A stretch of 39,076 nt of DNA, taken from positions 1 to 39,076 of the forward strand of contig CAZUDO010000087.1 in the NCBI GenBank assembly GCA_964618895.1, in the 5' to 3' direction. Source of the DNA: CAZUDO01 sp964618895 (GTDB taxonomy: Bacteria > Desulfobacterota > Binatia > DP-6). Made by a program: the position numbers and the translations under genes. The notes under the pieces are model-generated. The model did not search any database, had not been told where the DNA came from, and saw only the letters and a program-made list of their open reading frames with translations. Below are positions 17,327-25,910 of this stretch, one piece after another (position 1 is the first letter of the stretch; the number at the start of each line of letters is the position of its first letter).

Positions 17327-20300
17327 ATGCTCAATCTAGTGCCCGCGGTCGCCGTGCTTGTCTTCGCTTGGGGGTTTCCACCGTTCGCTGTCGCGGCCAA
17401 GCGTCCGATCTGTGCGCCGGACCGCTACGTCGTCACCGCGCCCCGGCCCATCGTGGTGGCGCCGGGCGGACAGGCGACCGGCCCTGAGCTCGTCGAGTAC
17501 ACGGCGAGCGGACGGAAGGTGCCTCTCAGCTTGAGCGCCTGTGCGCCTGCGCGTGCACGGCTCAAAGGGACACGCGACGGGACGCAGGTGGTGGCCGTCT
17601 ACCGGTCAGGGAGCTGTCCGGGGATTACGGGGCCGCTCCGTCTGCGTGCGATGATCGATGCGACCTGCGAGCGGTGGGCCGGCTCGCTCAAGCTCCCCCG
17701 CCAGCCGAAGACGCCGTTCACCGCGGCACGCTCACGGTGCGGCGATGGGGTAGTGGACCCGCGGAAGGACGAACAATGTGACGGACCCGGCACGTGTGCG
17801 GGCGGTGACGCCTGCGACGGGAATTGCCGGTGCGAACAGCCGACGGCGACCACCACCACGACCCGCACGACCACCACGGCAACCGGCACGGCGACGACCA
17901 GCACGACGACACGCCCCCCGCTCACCTCCACCACGACCGCGCGCACGACCACCACGCGACCGGCCACCAGCACGTCCACGACCACCTCCGTCACGACTAC
18001 GTCCACCCCGGCGGCGTGCGGCAATGGTCGGATCGAGAGCGGCGAGGAATGCGACCCGGCCGCCAGCCCGAGCGGATGCTTCGTTCGCGACCTGTGCCAG
18101 GCGACGGGCGAGCACGCCTGCCAGTGCGCCCGCTGTCCCTTTGGCCGCCTCGAGTTCACCATCAGTCGCGCCGCGTCGAGCTGCGGCGGCGTGTGCACGC
18201 AAATTTGGTCCCGGACCTGTTTCAGCGACGCCGGTTGCGCCGCCCAGGACGGCGGCTCGTTGGGACGCTGCGGCGGGACGGTGTGCTCTTTCTCATACGC
18301 GCCATGCACCCTGGATACTGACTGCCTCGACGTGGCAGCAGGCGAACGATGCATCGTAGTGGCGCCAATCGCGGAGGGGTCGGCCTCGGGCGCACTCCTG
18401 TTCAACGACGGCTCACGCGCGTCGCTCTCGCCCGGATGTTTCTATTTCGGCGGTGGCGGAAACCGTGTCACGCCGCCCGCGCCGATCCCCGACGGCGCCA
18501 CCATCCCGCTCACCACCGTCTGTGTCGGGGACGGCGCCGTACAGCTCCGTGGCAGCGACGGGCCGAGCCCGAGTACCTGCTCGCGCGGCGTCGCGTCCAC
18601 CAGCCACTGTCTCAACGGATTACCGGGCACGGATGGGCAGGGGGCGTGCGCCGCCGACAGTGACTGCGGGGGGCAGGCCAACACCTGTGGACCCGACGCC
18701 CGCTGCCACTTCGGACCCCCGCTTCCCATCTCCGGCGGTCCCGCCCCTATCTGCCTGCTGAACGTATTCGCCAACGACGCCAACGGGACGCTCAATCCGG
18801 TCACGGGAGAGGCCAGCCTCGGCATCAATCTCTTCACCCGCATCTACGTGCAGGCGGCTACACGTCGCTGCCACAACGGTGCCACCGGCAACCCGGTGTA
18901 TCCGAGTCCCGGACAGTGTGATGTCGACGCCGACTGCGGCGGTGCCCCCGGCTCGTGCAGGCTGGCCCTTCCTTGTCCCACCTGCGTCGCCCGCACGTGC
19001 ATCGGCGGCGCGCGCCACGGGCAGGCATGTGCGCCGGTCGGCGCGACGGGCACGACGCTCGATTGCCCACTCCGGATCGATGCCGAGAACGCGTTCTTCC
19101 TGTCCACCCTCTCCGTGGGACTCGGGCCACTCACCACGGGCACATCCACGCTGACGCCGATCGATGGCGCCGGTTTCTTCTGCCCGCATCCTTCCCCCGG
19201 CGGCGCCCCCAGCCCGGGTGCGTTCGGACAAGGCTTCACGCAGGGGCCTCTGCGCGTCACGAGCATCAGCGAGACCGGCGCCGTGCCCGGCGACCTGCGC
19301 GACGGCGAGGCACATCCCGGGCGACTGGCGTCGACGTTCTGCATCCCGCCGACGGGCACCTTCGTTGACAACATCGCGGCGCTCCCGGGGCCGGGGGCGC
19401 TCGCGTTGCCGGGGACCTTCCGGCTGCGTCCGGGGGTGCAGGGGCCAGCGCCGCGGGGCGTTACGCTCGAGGTTGCCAGTGTCGGGTCGGACCTGGACAT
19501 CGGATACAACGGCGGCGGTCACAACTTCCCGTTCCCCAGTGGTGCGCGGCTGGACGTGGCATTCGGCAGCTGCGACCCGGTCGCTGCGACGTGCGAGGGG
19601 ACGGCGGCGTCTGCCGGGACCTTCGGCCCCCCCATACCGATCCTTGCTGCGACGCCGGTGTGCCTCGTCAATCGGTTCGCGTCGGCTCCGCACGTGCGTG
19701 TCGACCTCGCGACCGGTGACGTTGCGGCACGCCTCGCTCTCTTGACCGACGTCTTCATCACGACGCCGACGGAGGTCTGCCCGCAATGCTCGGGCAGCGA
19801 GGTGGGGGCCAGGGGCGTCTGCCGCGGCGGCCGCCGCAACGGTCTGGGGTGTCAGGTGCAGGGACGCGTGCGTGTCGCCCAGGCCCCGGTCGTCGACAAG
19901 GATTTCGAGGTCTCGTCGGACTGTCCCCCGAGCGGCAACCCGGTCGCAACGCTGCCGCTGTCGTTCGATGCCCTCACTACCCGGCGGGCGAGTCTTGACG
20001 GCGCGCTGCCGTGTGCCCGCCAGCCGCGTGCGGATTCGTGCGCGGCCGGAGGTACGTGTACGCGCGATTGCAGCGCGGTCACGGTCGGACGCGGCGGCCT
20101 GCAGCAGACCTGCTGCTCGACCCAGGATATCCCGTGCTTCCCGAGCACGGTCCAGGGGACGATCGAGCGCGCCGGCGCTGCGGGACCACTGTTTCCGCTC
20201 GAGGGAACTGCGACCCTCGCCGGGGTCACGTGCCTGGGGTCTGCCGGCGCGTCGGTCCTGGACAACATCGCTCTTGGCCTGCCAGGCCCGGTGGCGGCAC

Positions 20301-20329
20301 TCCTTCCCATCCGGGTGCAGTGGCGATAG
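17327..20329 (+). CDS. Large exported cysteine-rich protein, paralogue of the preceding gene
   Basis: The 1000-residue protein begins at an ATG with a strong GAGGGGGG Shine-Dalgarno. A TTG 48 bases upstream would spoil the signal peptide (1-23, ending AVA). Residues 25-137 repeat the undescribed domain of the preceding protein, including GSCPGITGPLRLRAMIDATC. Two cysteine repeats (CGDGVVD...EQCDG at 138-153, CGNGRIESGEECD at 231-243) flank a Thr/Arg linker (174-227). The remaining 750 residues are cysteine-rich and beta-like, with recurring units in which a cysteine-flanked C..D.DC segment precedes a strand such as PAPICLLNVFANDANG or TPVCLVNRFASAPHV. This suggests at least two internal repeats. 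No catalytic signature is visible. It is likely a surface or secreted structural or binding protein. Confidence 0.8.
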   Translation: MLNLVPAVAVLVFAWGFPPFAVAAKRPICAPDRYVVTAPRPIVVAPGGQATGPELVEYTASGRKVPLSLSACAPARARLKGTRDGTQVVAVYRSGSCPGITGPLRLRAMIDATCERWAGSLKLPRQPKTPFTAARSRCGDGVVDPRKDEQCDGPGTCAGGDACDGNCRCEQPTATTTTTRTTTTATGTATTSTTTRPPLTSTTTARTTTTRPATSTSTTTSVTTTSTPAACGNGRIESGEECDPAASPSGCFVRDLCQATGEHACQCARCPFGRLEFTISRAASSCGGVCTQIWSRTCFSDAGCAAQDGGSLGRCGGTVCSFSYAPCTLDTDCLDVAAGERCIVVAPIAEGSASGALLFNDGSRASLSPGCFYFGGGGNRVTPPAPIPDGATIPLTTVCVGDGAVQLRGSDGPSPSTCSRGVASTSHCLNGLPGTDGQGACAADSDCGGQANTCGPDARCHFGPPLPISGGPAPICLLNVFANDANGTLNPVTGEASLGINLFTRIYVQAATRRCHNGATGNPVYPSPGQCDVDADCGGAPGSCRLALPCPTCVARTCIGGARHGQACAPVGATGTTLDCPLRIDAENAFFLSTLSVGLGPLTTGTSTLTPIDGAGFFCPHPSPGGAPSPGAFGQGFTQGPLRVTSISETGAVPGDLRDGEAHPGRLASTFCIPPTGTFVDNIAALPGPGALALPGTFRLRPGVQGPAPRGVTLEVASVGSDLDIGYNGGGHNFPFPSGARLDVAFGSCDPVAATCEGTAASAGTFGPPIPILAATPVCLVNRFASAPHVRVDLATGDVAARLALLTDVFITTPTEVCPQCSGSEVGARGVCRGGRRNGLGCQVQGRVRVAQAPVVDKDFEVSSDCPPSGNPVATLPLSFDALTTRRASLDGALPCARQPRADSCAAGGTCTRDCSAVTVGRGGLQQTCCSTQDIPCFPSTVQGTIERAGAAGPLFPLEGTATLAGVTCLGSAGASVLDNIALGLPGPVAALLPIRVQWR
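17848..18009. repeat. Low-complexity Thr-linker repeat
   Basis: ACC/ACG triplets encode a Thr-dominated linker interrupted by Arg and Pro, between two cysteine-rich segments of the exported protein. A shorter version lies at about 17027-17080 in the preceding gene. Confidence 0.85.
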
Positions 20330-20338
20330 CGTCCGGGC

Positions 20339-21090
20339 GTGCCGTTTCTCGACACGCCGGGCGCGCGCCTCTACTACGAGACCCACGGCGCCGGCCCGTG
20401 GCTGGTCTTCGTCCACGGCGCCGGCGGCAACCACCTCTCCTGGTGGCAGCAGGTGCCGTACTTCGCGCCGCACTATCGCTGCCTGCTCCTCGACCAGCGC
20501 GGCTGGGGGCGGTCGACGTGCGAGGGGCCGCCGGATCCGGCGCGCTTCGCCGGCGACCTGGAGGCGCTCCTCGACCACGTCGGCGCGACCCGTGCCGTGC
20601 TGGTCGGCCAGTCGATGGGCGGCTGGAGCGTGCTCGGCTGCGCGCTGGCGTCGGGGCGCATCGACCGCCTGGTGCTGACCGGTACGCTCGCCGGGCTGAC
20701 CGACGACGCCATGCTCGCCCGCCTGCTCCAGCTCCACGGCGCCCGCCCGCCGCTCGACTGGCGCGCCGCGCTGGCTCCCGACTTCCCGCGTCGCGAGCCG
20801 GCGCGGACCTTCCTCTACGAGCAGATCGCGGCCCTCAATCCCCCCGTCGCGTCCGACTTCCTGCGCGCGCTCATGGCCGTGCGCTACGCACCCGACCCGG
20901 CGCGGCTCCGCCTGCCGATCGCCGTCATTGCCGGCGGTCAGGATCAGCTCTTCCGGCTCGAGGTGGTGCGCGCGGCGCATGCGAAGCCGCCGGGGGCGGA
21001 GCTGGTGGTGGTCGAGCCCGCCGGGACTCGATCTACTTCGAGTGCCCCGACGCGTTCAATCGCGCGCTGGCCGCGTTTCTCGCCGCCTGA
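20339..21090 (+). pseudogene. Alpha/beta hydrolase with a frameshift at the catalytic His
   Basis: The frame from GTG 20339 encodes a clear alpha/beta hydrolase: oxyanion region FVHGAGGNHLSWW (24-36), nucleophile elbow VGQSMGG with S92, and acid loop IAGGQDQLF with D202. At codon 229 (GGG, 21023-21025) the frame breaks. A second frame continues the family ending SIYFECPDAFNRALAAFLAA to a TGA at 21090. Adding one base after 21025 would restore GGG-CAC-TCG, that is Gly-His-Ser, the usual catalytic His. The mended protein would be 250 residues, normal for the family. Unmended, translation runs into antisense-like sequence until 22300. A sequencing or assembly error is as likely as a true mutation. 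It follows the cysteine-rich gene by nine bases and precedes the polymerase gene by 41. Confidence 0.8.
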
Positions 21091-21131
21091 TCGCTGGCGC
21101 CGGGGGTGCCGGCAGGGCAGGATCGCGCCCA

Positions 21132-23471
21132 GTGGTCGAGCGCGGCTTCATCCTGACGCCCACCTACCGGGTCGTGGCCGGGCGTCCGGAGGTGCACCTG
21201 TACGCCGTGCTCGAATCGGGCGAGCCCGCGCTCGTGCGCGACGACCGGCTGGCGCCGTACTTCTTCGTGCGCGCGCAGGATGCGGGCGCCGTGGGTGGCG
21301 CGGCGCGGGTTCACCCGACGACGCTCGCCACGTTCGCGAACGAGCCCGTGGCGCGTGTCGAGGTGAATATCCCGCAGGACGTGCCGTCGCTCCGTGCCCG
21401 GCTCGCCGGCGCGGGCGTCGAGTGCTTCGAAGCCGACCTGCGCTTCGCGTACCGCTACCTGATCGACGCCGCCATCCGCGGCGCGTTCACCGTCGACGGC
21501 CCGTTCGAGACCCGCCCCGGCGTGGGCCGCGTCTACCACAATCCGGCGCTGGCGCCCGCCGAGTTCGCCCCGCGCCTCCGCGTCCTCTCGTTCGACATCG
21601 AGACCAGCCCGGACGGCGCGCACCTCTACTCCATCGCCAGTGCGGGCGCCGGCGGGGAGCGCGTGCTGATCATCAAGGACCGCCCGGTCCCGGGGGCGGA
21701 GGTCGTGCCCGACGAGCGCACGCTCCTGGAGCAGTTCCTCGCGCACGTGCGCGCCGCCGATCCCGACGTGCTCACGGGCTGGAACGTGTGCGACTTCGAC
21801 CTGGCCGTCATCCAGCGCGCGTGCCGGCAGGCGGGGCTGCGCTGCGTCCTCGGGCGGAACGACGACGAGCTCGCGCTGCACCGCGACCAGAGCTTCACAC
21901 GCGAGTCCCGCGCCGTGCTGTGCGGGCGGGTGGTGCTGGACGGCCTCGCGCTCATGCGTGGCGCGTTCATCCGGCTGGAAGACTACCGCCTGGAGACGGC
22001 GGCGCGCATGTTCGCCGGACGCGGGAAGCTGATCGCCGGCGAAGACCGCGGCGGCGAGATCGAAACCGCCTACCGGGACGACCCCGCCCACCTGGCCGCC
22101 TACAACCTGGAGGACGCGCGCCTGGTGCTCGACATCCTGGCGCGCACGGGGCTGGTCGAACTGGCGGTCAGGCGGAGCCTCACCACCGGCATGCAGCTCG
22201 ACCGCGTGAGCGCCGCGATCGCGTCCGTCGACTCGCTCTATCTCGGTGCGCTGCGGGCGCGCGGGCGGGTGGCGCCGTCGGTACGCGCGCCCGACAGTGA
22301 TACCGGCATCGTGGGCGGCCTGGTGCTCGACTCGCGCCCCGGGCTCTACCGCAACATCCTGGTCTTCGACTTCAAGAGCCTGTACCCGAGCCTGATCCGC
22401 ACCTTCAACGTCGATCCGCTGACCCAGGCGCCCGCGGATGCGCCGGCCGACGCGGTGATCCGCACGCCCGGGGGCACGGCCTTCCGCCGCGACCAGGCCG
22501 GCATCCTGCCCGAGCTGGTGGCGCGCCTGGCGGAGGAACGCGCCCAGGCGCGCGCCGCGGGCGACCCGGTACGGGCGCAGGCGACCAAGATCCTCATGAA
22601 CTCGCTCTTCGGCGTCCTCGGCTCGCCGGCCTCGCGCCTGTTCTCGCCCGCGGTGGCGAATGCGATCACCACCGCCGGGCAGCACGTGATCCGGCTCGCG
22701 GCCGCGGCCGTCGAGGCACGCGGCCATCGCGTCATCTATGGCGACACCGATTCGCTGTTCGTTGACTATGGCGATACCGACGCGCTGTTTGTTGATCCGG
22801 GGGAGGCCGACGGGGCGCGCGCGGCGTCGCGCGCCGAAGCACTGCGCGCCGCCATCGACGATGCGGTGGCGACGGCGCTCACGCGCGAATTCGGGTGCAC
22901 GAGCTACCTGGAGCTCGAGTTCGAGAAGGTCTACGCCCGCTTCTTCATGCCCGAGGTGCGCGGCGGGGCGACGGGCAGCAAGAAGCGCTACGCCGGGCTG
23001 GTGGCAGGCCCCGCGGGGGACGCGCTCGACATCGTCGGCCTCGAGGCCGTGCGGCGGGACTGGAGCAGTGTGGCGCGGCGCTTCCAGCGCGAGCTCCTCC
23101 TGCTCGTGTTCAACGATCAGCCGGTGGCGGACTTCATCCGGACCTTCGTGGCCGACCTGCGCGCCGGCCGCGCCGACGCCGAGCTGGCCTACCGGAAGGC
23201 GATCCGGAAGCCACTCGACAGCTACACCAAGACCACGCCGGCGCACGTGAAAGCCGCACGCAAGCAGGCCGGGGACGTCGGGCGGATCGTCCGCTACGTG
23301 GTGACCCGGGCGGGGCCGGAGCCGGTGGGGGCGCTCACCGCGCCGCCCGACTACGATCACTACGTGACCCACCAGCTGCGTCCGATCGCGGAGGCCATCC
23401 TGCGCTTCGTCGCCGGCCCCGACTTCGACACGCTCACCGACGCGCGCCGGCAGCTGTCGCTGTTCTCGTGA
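21132..23471 (+). CDS. polB: DNA polymerase II (family B) with duplicated motif C
   Basis: The 779-residue protein, close in length to E. coli Pol II, has a complete 3'-5' exonuclease: FDIET (D155, E157), NVCDFD (N218-D223) and YNLED (Y324-D328). The polymerase motifs are A, FDFKSLYPS with D413; B, KILMNSLFG (K486, N490); and C, YGDTDS with D538 and D540. Motif C is followed at once by a second copy: residues 536-545 (YGDTDSLFVD) are repeated at 546-555 (YGDTDALFVD). Lysines near KKRYAGLV and KPLDSYTKTTPAHVKAA complete the family C-terminus. Expected role is translesion and repair synthesis with proofreading. The GTG at 21132 was chosen because it begins the conserved GFILTPTYR strand; upstream sequence is not family-like. 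Confidence 0.92.
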   Translation: MVERGFILTPTYRVVAGRPEVHLYAVLESGEPALVRDDRLAPYFFVRAQDAGAVGGAARVHPTTLATFANEPVARVEVNIPQDVPSLRARLAGAGVECFEADLRFAYRYLIDAAIRGAFTVDGPFETRPGVGRVYHNPALAPAEFAPRLRVLSFDIETSPDGAHLYSIASAGAGGERVLIIKDRPVPGAEVVPDERTLLEQFLAHVRAADPDVLTGWNVCDFDLAVIQRACRQAGLRCVLGRNDDELALHRDQSFTRESRAVLCGRVVLDGLALMRGAFIRLEDYRLETAARMFAGRGKLIAGEDRGGEIETAYRDDPAHLAAYNLEDARLVLDILARTGLVELAVRRSLTTGMQLDRVSAAIASVDSLYLGALRARGRVAPSVRAPDSDTGIVGGLVLDSRPGLYRNILVFDFKSLYPSLIRTFNVDPLTQAPADAPADAVIRTPGGTAFRRDQAGILPELVARLAEERAQARAAGDPVRAQATKILMNSLFGVLGSPASRLFSPAVANAITTAGQHVIRLAAAAVEARGHRVIYGDTDSLFVDYGDTDALFVDPGEADGARAASRAEALRAAIDDAVATALTREFGCTSYLELEFEKVYARFFMPEVRGGATGSKKRYAGLVAGPAGDALDIVGLEAVRRDWSSVARRFQRELLLLVFNDQPVADFIRTFVADLRAGRADAELAYRKAIRKPLDSYTKTTPAHVKAARKQAGDVGRIVRYVVTRAGPEPVGALTAPPDYDHYVTHQLRPIAEAILRFVAGPDFDTLTDARRQLSLFS
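22737..22796 (+). repeat. 30-base tandem duplication of polymerase motif C
   Basis: Two adjacent 30-base units (22737-22766 and 22767-22796) differ at five positions. Only one change, Ser to Ala, alters the protein. The in-frame duplication adds ten residues directly after the catalytic hairpin of the polymerase. Confidence 0.9.
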
Positions 23472-23506
23472 AGTGCGGCGGCTGCGCTGCGTTACGAAAG
23501 AGCGTA

Positions 23507-23535
23507 TTGACGGCCACGCGGCCCGGTGGGATACG
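23507..23535 (+). promoter_or_regulatory. Predicted promoter of the beta-helix gene
   Basis: TTGACG (23507-23512), a 17-base spacer and GATACG (23530-23535) lie 20 bases before the ATG at 23556, with AGGGG between them as a ribosome site. This one has an ordinary leader. Confidence 0.4.
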
Positions 23536-23555
23536 TTCACCAGGGGCGCTCTCGA

Positions 23556-24389
23556 ATGATCATCCGTGCACTGCTCGTACTTGCCGTGACGATCGTGGCG
23601 CGTCCGAGCCTCGGTCTCGACGTAACCGCCTGCAACACCATCGTGCCGGACAACGAGGTCGCCGTCCTCCAGACCGACATGAGCTGTGGCGGGGCGTTCG
23701 TTGGCGTCCGGCTGCTCGAGAACGCCACCCTCGACATGCAGGGGCATTCGATCACCGGGCCGTTCCCTCCCTCGACCCTCGGCGCCGTCGAATGTGCGGG
23801 GGTGCGCTGCACGATCCTCTCGTCGACCCCCAGCCCGGGGCGGATCGGAGGCGGCGACTTCAACGCCGTGGCCATCGGGTACTGGACGTATAATCGGGCG
23901 CGGCTCCGCATCAGCAACGTCGATCTGCACGACGCCCGCAGCGGTATCCAGGGGGCGTTCTACATCGGCTACCAGTTCGACACGCGCGTGAAGGCCGAAC
24001 AGGTGACCTCGCACGGCCATTCCCGATACGGCCTCTGGGTCGAGCGGCTGACCGGCACGGACGTGAGCGCCACCGAGAACGGGGTTACCGGCTTCGCCGT
24101 CGGCAGGCTGCGCGGCACCAACCTCACCGCCAGCAACAACACCAACTCCGGGGTCTTCGGCGACCGCGTCTCGGCCGTCAACCTGACCGCCAACGACAAT
24201 GGGGAGACGGGCGTCCGGGTGGTAGCGGCCAAGCTCAAGAACTCCACCATTCTCGGCAACAACGGCCTCGGTCTGGGGGTCGATCTCGCAACCGTGCGCC
24301 GGCCCGGCCTGCGCAACACGGTGTGCGGAAAGAGTCAGGTCCTCGGCGGCCTCGGCGGGCTGGGGTGGGGGGTCTGTCAGAACGATTGA
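23556..24389 (+). CDS. Exported right-handed beta-helix protein
   Basis: The 277-residue protein has a signal peptide (about 1-20, ending SLG). It continues with repeating short strands of the parallel beta-helix type: NATLDMQGHSITG, RLRISNVDLHDARSG, GTNLTASNNTNSGVFG, AVNLTANDNGETGVRV and LKNSTILGNNGLGLGV, with N-G turns at about 20-25 residue intervals. C-terminal cysteines (VCGKS and GVCQND) may close a disulfide. Such NosD/pectate-lyase-like helices bind or cleave polysaccharides, but no catalytic residues can be assigned. The ATG with AGGGG upstream was chosen over a GTG at 23526. Its last 13 bases overlap the end of the convergent glycosyltransferase gene. Confidence 0.78.
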   Translation: MIIRALLVLAVTIVARPSLGLDVTACNTIVPDNEVAVLQTDMSCGGAFVGVRLLENATLDMQGHSITGPFPPSTLGAVECAGVRCTILSSTPSPGRIGGGDFNAVAIGYWTYNRARLRISNVDLHDARSGIQGAFYIGYQFDTRVKAEQVTSHGHSRYGLWVERLTGTDVSATENGVTGFAVGRLRGTNLTASNNTNSGVFGDRVSAVNLTANDNGETGVRVVAAKLKNSTILGNNGLGLGVDLATVRRPGLRNTVCGKSQVLGGLGGLGWGVCQND

Positions 24390-25198
24390 GCTCGGTCTTC
24401 GTCGCCCCAGTCCCAGAAGTGGCGCGTCGCGGGCGCCGACCAGTCGAAGTCGACAGAATCCCACTGCTGCAGTCGCCGTAGCAGCGGCGACGGCCTCAGG
24501 GTCAAGCCCGCGCGTTGGATCCTGGCGCGGTTCACGTGCCAGCCGATGGCTAGCTCGCTCGGATCGAACGGTCGCCCGACGTACTTCGCGCATGCGTGCT
24601 CGACGCTGAGCGCGATGTAGTGGCGGAGAATGAAGTCGATCGGGTAGATCGTGCCGCTGCCGAGGAGGTGGCCGCCGGTGGCGAGGTTGTCGGTGTCGAG
24701 GTCGCGGCGCCAGGCGCGCACGAGATGCGGGTACCTGGGCTGGAAGAAGTAGTACGTCGTCATGGCGCGCGTGTAGTCGACGGTCGTGAAATCCTCGTGT
24801 GCCCACGGCACGAAGACGGCCTCGTGGAAGTTGATGCAGTCGAAGCCTGCGGCGTCGACACGCTGGATGGCGTCTACGAGCGACATCCCGGGCCAGGGCG
24901 CGCAATGCCATTCGTCCGGGTCGGCGTGGATGACCCAGTCGTGATCGAGCTCGCGCATGATGCGGTTCTTCAGTACCAGCAGGTCCTTCATCGAGAAGCA
25001 GCCGCGCCACGGCAACCGCTCGATGCCGAGGAGTCCCCGCCCGAGATAGTGGCGCGCGATGGGAACCGTCCGGTCGTGCGAGTCGTTGTCGATCAGGACC
25101 ACGTCGCAGCCGGCGCCGATCCAGCGGTCGAGACATCGGCGGATGTGCAGCTCTTCGTTGCGGGTGCCGATGACGGCCGCCACGCGCAGGCGTCTCAC
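24377..25198 (-). CDS. Family 2-type glycosyltransferase
   Basis: The 273-residue protein has the GT-A fold signatures of glycosyltransferase family 2: an N-terminal RVAAVIGTRNEELHIRRCL strand-turn-helix, VVLIDNDSHDRT for the nucleotide-binding strand, and WVIHADPDEWH as the DxD-type metal site. The rest, including INFHEAVFVPW and GWHVNRARI, resembles bacterial glycosyltransferases linked to surface polysaccharide synthesis. Donor and acceptor are unknown. The start is a GTG that overlaps the stop of the upstream methyltransferase gene (GTGA). This indicates translational coupling, and the two enzymes may modify the same glycan. Its 3' end overlaps that of the convergent beta-helix gene. Confidence 0.85.
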   Translation of the reverse strand: MRRLRVAAVIGTRNEELHIRRCLDRWIGAGCDVVLIDNDSHDRTVPIARHYLGRGLLGIERLPWRGCFSMKDLLVLKNRIMRELDHDWVIHADPDEWHCAPWPGMSLVDAIQRVDAAGFDCINFHEAVFVPWAHEDFTTVDYTRAMTTYYFFQPRYPHLVRAWRRDLDTDNLATGGHLLGSGTIYPIDFILRHYIALSVEHACAKYVGRPFDPSELAIGWHVNRARIQRAGLTLRPSPLLRRLQQWDSVDFDWSAPATRHFWDWGDEDRAQSF

Positions 25199-25854
25199 GC
25201 GCCCACCTTGCGCCACACGGTGGCGAGCCACGGCTGCGCGTGCCGGGGCTGGCCGGCGGGGCGGTAGTAGTGCTCCAGCTCTGCGAAGCCGGCGGCGGCG
25301 CCGAAGCGCTGCCAGGTTCCGGGCGTGTGGAAGACGGCGTAGCGCCCGCCCCGGAAGCCTTCCTCGTCGTGCCCGTGCGGGTTCGACGCGAACAGGACGC
25401 CATCCGGCCGGAGGGCGGTCCACAACTCGCGCAGCACGCGCGGGAGCTCCTGGCGCGGGACGTGGAACAGCGAGGCGTTGGCGAACACGCCGTCGAAGTG
25501 CACGGCCGGCAGGTCGAGCGCCAGGAAGTCCTGCTGCAGAACGGGGCAGCCGGAGTGCCGGCGCGCCATGGTCACGAACTGCGGCACGGCGTCGAGCCCG
25601 ACCGGCTCGTGGCCGAGCGCCCGGAGGTGGTGCAGGTCACGTCCCGGGCCGCAGCCGAAGTCCAGGATGCGGGACGGCGGCGGTCCCGTCATGTGGGCGA
25701 GGAGCGCGTCGAGATTCTGGCGCACATCGTGGTCCCGCGTGGCGTCCCAGAACGCGTCGGCCGTGGCGGCGTAGTGGCCGACGGTCCGGTGGGTGAGGTC
25801 CCCGAGCGCGGCGCGATCCAGCATGCCCACGAGCGCGTGTCTTTCATCGCCCAC
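25195..25854 (-). CDS. Class I SAM-dependent methyltransferase
   Basis: The 219-residue cytoplasmic protein shows motif I RILDFGCGPGRDL (62-74) for SAM binding, the acidic end of the next strand in GLDAVPQFVTMARR, then DGVFANASLFHVPR as the motif IV region and LRPDGVLFASNPHG as post-motif. The substrate is unknown. Coupling by a GTGA overlap to the glycosyltransferase suggests a glycan or lipid-linked sugar. The GTG at 25854 lies inside one arm of an inverted repeat shared with the divergent gene, so the ATG at 25824 (residue 11) is a real alternative start that keeps the whole fold. Confidence 0.85.
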   Translation of the reverse strand: MGDERHALVGMLDRAALGDLTHRTVGHYAATADAFWDATRDHDVRQNLDALLAHMTGPPPSRILDFGCGPGRDLHHLRALGHEPVGLDAVPQFVTMARRHSGCPVLQQDFLALDLPAVHFDGVFANASLFHVPRQELPRVLRELWTALRPDGVLFASNPHGHDEEGFRGGRYAVFHTPGTWQRFGAAAGFAELEHYYRPAGQPRHAQPWLATVWRKVGA

Positions 25855-25910
25855 CGGTTCGCGTCAACCGCCCTGCACGGCGGGGGCAGCGGTTGAGCGC
25901 GGTGGGCGAT
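25846..25910. repeat. Nested inverted repeat between divergent genes
   Basis: An outer 11-base perfect pair (25846-25856 and 25900-25910) and an inner 8-base perfect pair (25864-25871 and 25889-25896) form a near-symmetrical 65-base structure. Each strand therefore reads GCGGTTGA, a short spacer, then CGGTGGGCGAT outward toward its gene. It could be a shared operator or a mirrored bidirectional promoter. Confidence 0.6.

Noticed and set aside
13845..18009. Repeated triplets suggesting a CRISPR or microsatellite array
   Set aside because: The repeats are in-frame Thr linkers of exported proteins. There are no spacers of constant length.
21033..25403. Very long open frame on the minus strand (over 1400 codons) opposite the polymerase and beyond
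   Set aside because: It is a shadow frame caused by GC-rich third positions. Its translation is low-complexity and Arg/Ala/Gly-rich, with no motifs, while the opposite strand encodes a textbook DNA polymerase II.
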